Below, in pieces: positions 9,259 to 14,218 of a stretch of DNA of 18,337 bases. This DNA comes from Actinomycetota bacterium. GTDB taxonomy: Bacteria; Actinomycetota; Acidimicrobiia; Acidimicrobiales; Iamiaceae. A program made the position numbers and the translations under genes. The stretch's first letter is position 1. Each line of letters begins with the position of its first letter. The stretch spans positions 1 to 18,337 of the forward strand of contig JADGOP010000006.1 of assembly GCA_017882935.1 (NCBI GenBank), given 5' to 3'. The notes beneath the pieces are model-generated. The model had not been told where the DNA came from and searched no databases. It saw only the letters and a program-made list of their open reading frames with translations.

Positions 9259-10133
9259 GGTGGCGACGAGCCTTCCGCCCGACCCTGGCCCGGGTCCAAT
9301 CGATTCCCGCCACCGGGCTCCGCGGCACGCCGCTGACGCAGCGCCTCGAAGCACAGCACCGACCCCGCCATGGCGACGTTGAGCGACTCGCTCCGGCCGG
9401 CCATGGGGATGGTGACCCAGTCGTCGACGTGGTCTGCCAGTTCGGCGGGGAGCCCGTGGGCCTCGTTGCCGACGATGAGCGCGATTGGCTGGTCGAGCGC
9501 GACGGTGTCGTAGGGGACGCCGCCCTCGACGCGGGTGGCCACCCGCCGATGGCCCGTGGCGGCGAGGTCGTCGAGCACCTCGGCCGCGTCGTTGCCGATC
9601 ACCAGCGGCACGTGGAAGACCGCTCCGGCCGAGGCCCGCACCGTCTTCGGCCCGAACAGGTCGGTGGTGCCGGCGGTGGCCACGACCGCGCCGGCTCCGG
9701 CTGCCTCGGCGGCACGCACCAGGGTGCCGGCGTTGCCGGGATCGGTGACCTCGACCAGCACGAGCACCAGGTCGGTGGCGGACAGCACCGACGGGGCGGC
9801 CGGGCGGCGCTCGACCACCGACATGACGCCCTGGGGGCTCACGGTGTCGGCCGAGCGGCGCAGCGTCGACTCGTCGATCTCGTACAGCGACGCGCCGCTG
9901 GCCAGGGCCCGCTGCAGCAGCGCGTCGATGTCGATCTCGGTGGCGACGCGGTCGGCGACGAACACGTCGGTCACCGCGGCGCCCGCGTCGAGCGCCTCGG
10001 CGAGCAGCGTGGGGCCCTCGACGACGAACGCCCCCTCGTCGATCCGCGCCGAGCGCTGCCCCGCCAGACGGGCGAGGCGGGCGACACGGTGGTTGCGGGC
10101 CGAGAGGGGGCGCAGGGTGACGTCGGGGATCAG
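9255..10133 (-). CDS. SpoU/TrmH-family (SPOUT) RNA 2'-O-methyltransferase, non-canonical start
   Basis: Probable SAM-dependent 2'-O-methyltransferase of rRNA or tRNA. With the start proposed here it has 292 residues: an N-terminal SpoU substrate-binding domain ([11 protein letters not shown] at 14-24, [15 protein letters not shown] at 34-48) and a C-terminal SPOUT knot with [10 protein letters not shown] (132-141), IVGNEAHGL (220-228) and [13 protein letters not shown] (242-254). The first ATG/GTG/TTG in frame is the GTG at 9974, which would remove 53 residues including most of the substrate-binding domain. Upstream the frame offers only CTG at 10133-10131, overlapping the rplT stop as CTGA, or ATC at 10130-10128. 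I place the start at the CTG; the exact codon is uncertain. The gene sits between rplT and pheS, its common actinobacterial place, and overlaps pheS by 4 bases. Confidence 0.85.
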
Positions 10134-10495
10134 GAGGCCTGCGGGAGTGCCTCGGACGCCGTCTTCACGAGCGCCGCGAACGCCTCGGGCTCGGCGACGG
10201 CCAGGTCGGCGAGGATCTTGCGGTCGACCTCGACGCCGGCCAGGTGCAGGCCGTTGATGAACTTGCTGTAGCTGATGCCGTTGAGGCGGCAGGCCGCGTT
10301 GATCCGCTGGATCCAGAGCTTGCGGAAGTCACCCTTGCGGGCCCGCCGGTCGCGGAAGGCGTACTGCAGGGAGTGCGCGACCTGCTCGTTGGCGGCGCGG
10401 TAGGAGCGGCTCTTGTTGCCGTAGTAGCCCTTGGCCCGCTCGAGGGTTGCCCGGCGGTGCTTCTTGGAGTGGACGGCGCGCTTGACCCTTGCCAT
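10130..10495 (-). CDS. rplT: 50S ribosomal protein L20
   Basis: Binds 23S rRNA early in large-subunit assembly. The 121-residue protein matches the family in length and sequence: basic N-terminal arm [26 protein letters not shown] in spirit (residues 1-26), [20 protein letters not shown] (33-52), then [13 protein letters not shown] and the globular C-terminal domain with SYSKFINGL. The ATG at 10495 follows a minus-strand AAAGGA. It lies 51 bases after rpmI and its stop overlaps the proposed start of the methyltransferase. In several bacteria L20 represses its own operon by binding an RNA structure; here the structured region upstream of infC is the obvious place to look. Confidence 0.98.
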   Translation of the reverse strand: MARVKRAVHSKKHRRATLERAKGYYGNKSRSYRAANEQVAHSLQYAFRDRRARKGDFRKLWIQRINAACRLNGISYSKFINGLHLAGVEVDRKILADLAVAEPEAFAALVKTASEALPQAS

Positions 10496-10546
10496 CGAAG
10501 GTCCTTTCGGTCGGAGGAGGAGGTGGTCGGTGAGGCTGCAGGGGGC

Positions 10547-10741
10547 CTAGAGGCCGAGCAGCTTCTTCATCCGGTCGCGGTCGCCGCCGGTGACTTCGGT
10601 TTCGCCCGCGAGGCGCCGGGTACGGACCGACGACTTCTTCTCGAGGATGTGGGCGCGGTACGCCTTGCGACGCATGATCTTCCCGCTTCCGGTGACCTTG
10701 AAGCGCTTGGCGGCGCCCCGGTGGGTCTTCATCTTTGGCAT
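10547..10741 (-). CDS. rpmI: 50S ribosomal protein L35
   Basis: Small, very basic 64-residue large-subunit protein. It begins [14 protein letters not shown] and continues with the conserved [13 protein letters not shown] stretch and a KKLLGL end, at the normal length for L35. The ATG at 10741 is preceded on the minus strand by AAGGAA. It lies between infC and rplT, the standard order of the infC operon, with a 90-base gap after infC that contains a short perfect hairpin. Confidence 0.98.
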   Translation of the reverse strand: MPKMKTHRGAAKRFKVTGSGKIMRRKAYRAHILEKKSSVRTRRLAGETEVTGGDRDRMKKLLGL

Positions 10742-10811
10742 GTGGCTTCCTTGCGTGGGGCCCCGGCGAACTGCCCGGGCGGGTGGTGCGAGGCCCGGTC
10801 GTCGGGCTGCT

Positions 10812-10826
10812 GAGCGAGGGTCGCTC
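10812..10826. other. short perfect hairpin between infC and rpmI
   Basis: GAGCGA-GGG-TCGCTC forms a 6-base-pair stem with a 3-base loop, 5 bases beyond the infC stop on the minus strand. There is no T run. It could be a processing or attenuation site separating infC from rpmI-rplT, or chance in GC-rich DNA. Confidence 0.35.
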
Positions 10827-10831
10827 GGGGG

Positions 10832-11635
10832 TCAGGCGGTGGGGAGGTCGGAGGAGGCGGTGGCCGGATCGGGGCTGACGGTGGGGTCGGCCTCGGCGGC
10901 GTCGTCCTCGGTGGGGAGGCCGGCGCTGGGGACGGTTTCGGTCTCGGTCTCGGTCTCGGTCTCGGTGTCGTCGAGGGGTGATGCCGGTGCGGCGCCGTTG
11001 GTGCTCGGCTCCTCACCGCCGATCGGGGTGGTGGTCTCGTCGGTGTCGGGCACGGGCTCGCCGTGCTCCTCGGCTTCACGCTTCAGTGCTGCGGCGTGGG
11101 CCGCCTGGGCCTTCTTGTCGGGACCGAGCACCATGACCATGTTGCGGCCATCGAGCCGGGGGTAGGCCTCGACTCGGGCCAGGTGCGCCACGGTCTCGGC
11201 GACGTGGTCGAGGATCTTCTTGCCGAGCTCGGGGTGGGCCACCTCGCGGCCACGGAACATGATCGTGACCTTGACCTTGTGACCCTCGTCGAGGAACTTC
11301 TCGACCTTGCGGGTCTTGGTCTCGAAGTCTCCCCCGCCGATCTTCGGGCGGTACTTCATCTCCTTGACGGACACGTTCGTGCTCTTGCGCCGCGATTCCT
11401 TGGCCTTCTGCGCGGTCTCGTACTTGAACTTGCCGTAGTCCATGATGCGACAGACCGGTGGGTTGGCCTTGTCGGCCACCTCGACCAGGTCGAGATCGAG
11501 GGACCTGGCGATGGCCAGGGCCTCGGGCAGCGGCTTGATGCCGATCTGTTCGCCGTCGGACCCGACCAACCGGACCTCTCGGGCCCGGATGCGGTCGTTG
11601 ATACGAGGCTCGTTGGTGTTGGGCGGCGCAGCTAT
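10832..11635 (-). CDS. infC: translation initiation factor IF-3, ATA start, acidic C-terminal tail
   Basis: IF3 binds the 30S subunit and checks the initiator tRNA and start codon. The frame reads INDRIRAREVRLVG (12-25), IGIKPLPEAL (31-40) and MDYGKFKYE (65-73). The C-terminal domain then holds KIGGGDFETKTRK (98-110), VKVTIMFRGRE (121-131) and LDGRNMVMVLGPDK (161-174). The frame is closed by a stop at 11644-11642, so no ATG, GTG or TTG precedes the conserved N-terminus. The only near-cognate codon is ATA at 11635-11633, with GAGGAG 9 bases upstream. infC is known for rare start codons that let IF3 repress its own translation. A TTG at 11569 would delete the conserved N-terminus. The protein has 267 residues against about 180 usually; residues 190-267 are an acidic Thr/Glu/Pro tail with a TE repeat. 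Confidence 0.95.
   Translation of the reverse strand: MAAPPNTNEPRINDRIRAREVRLVGSDGEQIGIKPLPEALAIARSLDLDLVEVADKANPPVCRIMDYGKFKYETAQKAKESRRKSTNVSVKEMKYRPKIGGGDFETKTRKVEKFLDEGHKVKVTIMFRGREVAHPELGKKILDHVAETVAHLARVEAYPRLDGRNMVMVLGPDKKAQAAHAAALKREAEEHGEPVPDTDETTTPIGGEEPSTNGAAPASPLDDTETETETETETVPSAGLPTEDDAAEADPTVSPDPATASSDLPTA
10936..10965. repeat. hexanucleotide tandem repeat inside infC
   Basis: Five tandem TCTCGG units on the plus strand (the first is TTTCGG) read as ACCGAG/ACCGAA on the coding strand, giving the Thr-Glu repeat at about residues 224-234 of IF3. The unit is a multiple of three, so copy changes would alter tail length without breaking the frame. Confidence 0.85.
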
Positions 11636-11847
11636 GGCCGGTCACTCCTCATCGATGCGGTACTCCTCGAAACGGGGGCTGGTCAGATCGCCCGGCCGTC
11701 GAGATGACGACGCGGACGCCGGAAAGCCGACGTCCGCGGAGCACCCCGAAGGGTGCTTTCGGTGCATCGACCCGGCGCACGCCCGACCGGGGTGAACCGG
11801 CGAGGTGGACGGGTGGGGGCAGGGCCCCGCTTTCCATGGGTTGTCAG
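11636..11847 (-). promoter_or_regulatory. structured 5' leader of the infC-rpmI-rplT operon
   Basis: About 210 bases separate infC from a minus-strand -10-like TACCCT (11859-11854). The leader holds two adjacent strong hairpins. One at 11711-11738 has a 12-pair stem (one G-U) and a CUUU loop; one at 11740-11757 has 7 pairs closed by a UUCG loop in the minus-strand RNA. Just before infC are two GAGGAG sequences (11668-11663 and 11650-11645). infC operons are often controlled in the leader by L20 or by IF3 itself, so a regulatory role is likely, but I cannot match this to a named RNA family. No -35 is convincing (TTGTGG lies 19 bases upstream of TACCCT). Confidence 0.5.
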
Positions 11848-11852
11848 GTGCG

Positions 11853-11858
11853 TAGGGT
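11853..11858 (+). promoter_or_regulatory. -10 element for the DUF1844 transcript
   Basis: TAGGGT is followed by 7 bases and then an ATG at 11866, the spacing expected for a leaderless mRNA. The same bases read on the other strand give TACCCT, the candidate -10 of infC, so two divergent promoters may share this site. No clear -35 is seen. Confidence 0.45.
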
Positions 11859-11865
11859 ACCAGCC

Positions 11866-11901
11866 ATGACCTCCCCGCCCACAACCAAGAGTCGACGATG
11901 A
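11866..11901 (+). CDS. putative 11-residue leader peptide upstream of the DUF1844 gene
   Basis: ATG at 11866 opens an 11-codon frame, MTSPPTTKSRR, ending at TGA 11899-11901, which overlaps the ATG of the DUF1844 gene by 4 bases (ATGA). A -10-like TAGGGT lies 7 bases before the ATG, so it would be translated from a leaderless mRNA and pass ribosomes to the next gene, which has no good Shine-Dalgarno sequence. Short leaderless leader frames of this kind are known in mycobacteria. The peptide itself has no recognisable function, and coding status rests only on this arrangement. Confidence 0.4.
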   Translation: MTSPPTTKSRR

Positions 11902-12341
11902 GCCTCTGGACCCCCGATGGCGAGCGGCCGGTGCGGCGCGACGCCGCCCCCACCCCCGCCGAGCCCACCCGCCAGGCCGACGCCTTCGACGACGACGACC
12001 TCGAGCCCGAGGACCGGGCCCGCGCCGAGGCCATCGCAGCCGAGATGGCGGCCGTCCGCGAGCAGCTGCAGTCGGTGCCCGCGGCCGTGGTCGTGGCCAA
12101 CCACGCCATGGGCCTGTATGAGCTGGCCGCCATCCACCTCGGCGCCCAGCCGCCCGACTTCGACGAGGCCCAGGTCGCCATCGACGCCTACGGCGCCCTG
12201 GTCGAGGCCGTCTCCGACCGGCTCGGCCCCGACGGCACCACCCTGCGCGACGCGCTGGCCCAGATCCGGCTGGCGTTCGTGCAGATCCGGGCCGCCGAGG
12301 CCGGTGGCGCCGCGCCCTCCGAGGAGCCCTCCCCCACCTGA
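11898..12341 (+). CDS. DUF1844 domain protein
   Basis: Uncharacterised 147-residue soluble protein. Residues 1-45 are acidic and low in complexity (FDDDDLEPEDRARAEA). The conserved part runs from about 58 to 133: VPAAVVVANHAMGLYELAAIHLG, then DFDEAQVAIDAYGALVEAV and LRDALAQIRLAFVQI. This fits the DUF1844 helical pattern of actinobacterial proteins encoded divergently next to infC. The role is unknown; the location suggests a link to translation or growth, which is inference. The ATG at 11898 lacks a clear Shine-Dalgarno sequence but overlaps the stop of a short upstream frame, suggesting coupling. Confidence 0.8.
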   Translation: MSLWTPDGERPVRRDAAPTPAEPTRQADAFDDDDLEPEDRARAEAIAAEMAAVREQLQSVPAAVVVANHAMGLYELAAIHLGAQPPDFDEAQVAIDAYGALVEAVSDRLGPDGTTLRDALAQIRLAFVQIRAAEAGGAAPSEEPSPT

Positions 12342-12442
12342 CGGATTCGGCTCACGTCGGGGGCGAGCCCGGCATCGGACACAGCAGACCCGAGTTGTAG
12401 CGTTCTCGGGCGGGAGCCGTATGCGCAGGTACCGTGCGCACC

Positions 12443-12916
12443 GTGGATGTGACCGTGAGGCCTTACCGTTGGACCGACGCCGCCGACCTGGCTGAGGTCA
12501 TGTGGCGTTCGGTGCGCGAGGCGGCTCTTGCCGACTACAGCCGAGAGCAGGTCGAAGCTTGGCTACCCGAGCGGCCGAGCCCAGAAGCCATGCACTTGTG
12601 GGCCAGCAGCGGCCGCCAAGTACTCGTCGCCAGCGACTCGGATGGCCGTGTCGTCGGCTATGCGGACCTGGAAGCCGACGGCCACATCGACCACCTGTAT
12701 TGCGCGCCGGAGGCCGTTGGAGCGGGCGTCGCTACCTCGCTCTGCGACGCCCTCGAAGTCCTTGCGGCCTCCGAAGGGGTCGGTCGGCTCTACGTGGAGG
12801 CAAGCGAGGCGGCACGGCGATTGTTCGAGAAGAGGGCATTCTGCGTGGACAACCGTCGCGAATGGGAGCTGCGCGGCGTCCCGATTCACAACTATGTGAT
12901 GTCCAAGGCTCTCTGA
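12443..12916 (+). CDS. GNAT-family N-acetyltransferase (YafP-like)
   Basis: Acetyl-CoA-dependent N-acetyltransferase of unknown substrate, 157 residues. The N-terminus VTVRPYRWTDAADLAEVMWRS, the central VVGYADLEADGHIDHLYC and the C-terminal VEASEAARRLFEKRAF...GVPIHNYVMSK follow the GNAT pattern of YafP-like proteins. The acetyl-CoA loop reads EAVGAGVATSL and lacks the usual R/Q at its start, so cofactor binding may be altered. I chose the GTG at 12443 because TACCGT lies exactly 7 bases upstream, the leaderless pattern also seen before hisG. A GTG at 12434 would add 3 residues, with only a weak AGG upstream. Codon third positions are less GC-biased than in the neighbouring housekeeping genes, which hints at acquisition. 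Confidence 0.85.
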   Translation: MDVTVRPYRWTDAADLAEVMWRSVREAALADYSREQVEAWLPERPSPEAMHLWASSGRQVLVASDSDGRVVGYADLEADGHIDHLYCAPEAVGAGVATSLCDALEVLAASEGVGRLYVEASEAARRLFEKRAFCVDNRREWELRGVPIHNYVMSKAL

Positions 12917-13230
12917 CGAGGCGGACATGAGGCTCGAGTGCGCTCGGCGGCTGCACCTTCCGGCATCGATCTGGGCGTCGCGGGCCTCAGATCTTGGGTG
13001 GTGGTGTCGTGCGTTGATCCGCCCCGCTCTCGTTGGTCACGCCACCAGCGAACGACCCGCATGCCGCGGCTCGCGCCCGTCGCGGGCGGGGGCGTGTCAT
13101 CGACGTGCCGATCTGGGGCGGTGCATCGTGCCGGCGTTCTGTGGCAGAGGACCACGGGGTGGCTCGATGGGGGGTTATGGCACCAGTTATGCCATATCCT
13201 CTGGATCTGGGTTTCCGAGAGGAGAGGCTG
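12917..13230. other. gap without a recognisable gene
   Basis: About 314 bases between the acetyltransferase and the DUF1330 gene. Frames are open on both strands but their products are rich in Arg, Pro and Ser and match no family I recognise. It contains a short hairpin (CGCCCG-TCG-CGGGCG, 13074-13088), two words shared with the gap after the DUF1330 gene (13112-13124 and 13131-13147), and near its end the palindrome and promoter region of the DUF1330 gene. Confidence 0.6.
13176..13196. promoter_or_regulatory. operator-like palindrome before the DUF1330 gene
   Basis: TATGGCA-N7-TGCCATA, a perfect 7-base inverted repeat with a 7-base spacer, 34 bases before the DUF1330 ATG. It runs into a possible -10 (TATCCT, 13195-13200). 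The size and placement fit a repressor operator. No regulator gene is adjacent, so the cognate protein is unknown. Confidence 0.45.
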
Positions 13231-13644
13231 ATGGAAGTCACGAACGCGATCTATCCGCAAGGCGATCAGCTTGGGTCGTTCTTCGCGACGGCGGACGAGG
13301 GCCCGTTCGTCATGGTCAATCTCCTCAAGTTCAAGGACCGGGCCGAGTACACCGACGACCCATCGGTCCGGATCTCGGGTCGCGAGGCATACGAGCTGTA
13401 CGCGGCCGAGGTCAGCAAGCTCGTCGAAGACCGTGGCGGACGGATCGTCTATAGCGGGGACGTCACCGGAATCCTGCTCGGGGAGGTGGGAGAGCTGTGG
13501 GACATGGTGGCCCTGGCCGAGTATCCCTCCCGGGCTGCGTTCATGGAGCAGATGGCATCACCGGCGATGGCTGGCATCGAGCGCCATCGTCTGGCTGGAC
13601 TCGCCGGCCAGTTGAACATCCGCACAAAGCGCCGCGACCACTGA
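13231..13644 (+). CDS. DUF1330 domain protein
   Basis: Uncharacterised 137-residue protein with a dimeric alpha/beta-barrel (ferredoxin-like) fold. The family pattern is clear: GPFVMVNLLKFKDRAEY near residue 24, AYELYAAEVSKLVEDRGGRIVYSGDV in the middle (residues about 54-79), then WDMVALAEYPSRAAFMEQMASPAM and a HRLAGLAGQ end. The active role is unknown; related dimeric barrels bind small organic ligands. The ATG at 13231 is chosen over the longer upstream frame because GAGAGGAG (13217-13224) lies 6 bases before it and homology begins only here. A palindrome overlaps the probable promoter. Codon choice is less GC-biased than the flanking housekeeping genes. Confidence 0.85.
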   Translation: MEVTNAIYPQGDQLGSFFATADEGPFVMVNLLKFKDRAEYTDDPSVRISGREAYELYAAEVSKLVEDRGGRIVYSGDVTGILLGEVGELWDMVALAEYPSRAAFMEQMASPAMAGIERHRLAGLAGQLNIRTKRRDH

Positions 13645-13976
13645 GCTGGGCGACTCGTGCGGGTCCGAGCCTGGTGCCGAAGCGCCGAAGCGCCGATGGG
13701 CCGCGAGCGCGAGCGCGAGAGTGTCGCTGTCCCGACGTCAGGTGACACTCTTCGGCGGGCCAGTGCTGTGGGAGCTCCTTCCCACGGCCGGCGTTCTGAG
13801 GCAGCCGGCCACTCGGGGTTCTCTGCAGGTTTCGTGCGACCTGGGCACACCAAACCTGCGGAGAATCGGAGAAGGGGCAGCGGCCGGGCGGGTGCCCTGG
13901 ATGTGCAGCCGTTCTGGGGCGGTGCGCTGGTGTGTCCGTGTCGACCCAAGGTGTCGCAGAACGCGGGAAGGTCGGC
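13645..13976. other. 332-base non-coding gap with a cluster of hairpins
   Basis: No gene is recognisable. The middle carries four consecutive inverted repeats. H1: 13718-13725/13744-13751, 8 perfect pairs extendable with G-U. H2: 13768-13773/13780-13785, GTGGGA/TCCCAC. H3: 13786-13792/13804-13810, GGCCGGC/GCCGGCC. H4: 13819-13832/13852-13865, 14 pairs with one G-U. Near the start a GCCGAAGC unit is repeated in tandem. The stretch lies between the convergent DUF1330 and cold-shock genes, so H4 may serve as a terminator. Four in a row is more than termination needs and could be a small structured RNA or remnants of palindromic repeats. Confidence 0.6.
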
Positions 13977-14216
13977 TCAGCGGGGTCCCGGCGCCGGCGC
14001 GGGTCGCAGGTCGACGGCCTCCCACGTGCCCAGGCCCACCGGCGCCAGCGCGAACGTCACGTGCTCGCCCACGTCGACGTGGCGGCTGCCGTCGGCGATG
14101 CGGGTGCAGTGGAAGAAGCGCTCGCTGCCGTCGGCCTCGCGCACGGTGCCCCAGCCCGCGAAGTCGTCGAAGGCCACCACCTCCCCCGACCCGGTGCCGA
14201 AGGCCTGCACCGCCAT
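13977..14216 (-). CDS. small cold-shock-domain protein
   Basis: 79-residue protein with one cold-shock (OB-fold) domain, expected to bind single-stranded nucleic acid. It reads GSGEVVAFDDFAGWGTV (9-25), with the RNP1 position occupied by AGWGTV instead of the usual KGFGFI, then RFFHCTRIADGSR (33-45), an RNP2-like segment with Cys in place of the usual aliphatic or Ser residue, and VGEHVTFALAPVGLGTWEAVDL (49-70). Such divergent single-domain proteins occur in actinobacteria. The ATG at 14216 is 2 bases after the hisG stop with no Shine-Dalgarno sequence, so it is probably made by ribosomes finishing hisG. The role is unknown. Confidence 0.8.
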   Translation of the reverse strand: MAVQAFGTGSGEVVAFDDFAGWGTVREADGSERFFHCTRIADGSRHVDVGEHVTFALAPVGLGTWEAVDLRPAPAPGPR

Positions 14217-14218
14217 GG

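Noticed and set aside
10832..11569. infC starting at the TTG at 11569
   Set aside because: The conserved INDRIRAREVRLVG block lies upstream of this TTG, and there is no ribosome binding site at the right distance.
11649..11837. 62-codon minus-strand frame in the infC leader as a gene
   Set aside because: Codon third positions are not GC-biased as in real genes here, it has no ribosome binding site, and strong hairpins lie inside it; kept only as a remark in the leader finding.
12892..13260. Open frames on both strands in the gap before DUF1330
   Set aside because: No recognisable domain, no ribosome binding site, and overlap with an adjacent real gene or its promoter.
13664..13720. Tandem GCCGAAGC and GAGCGC repeats as a CRISPR or satellite array
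   Set aside because: Only two or three short units without spacers; most likely GC-rich low-complexity sequence.
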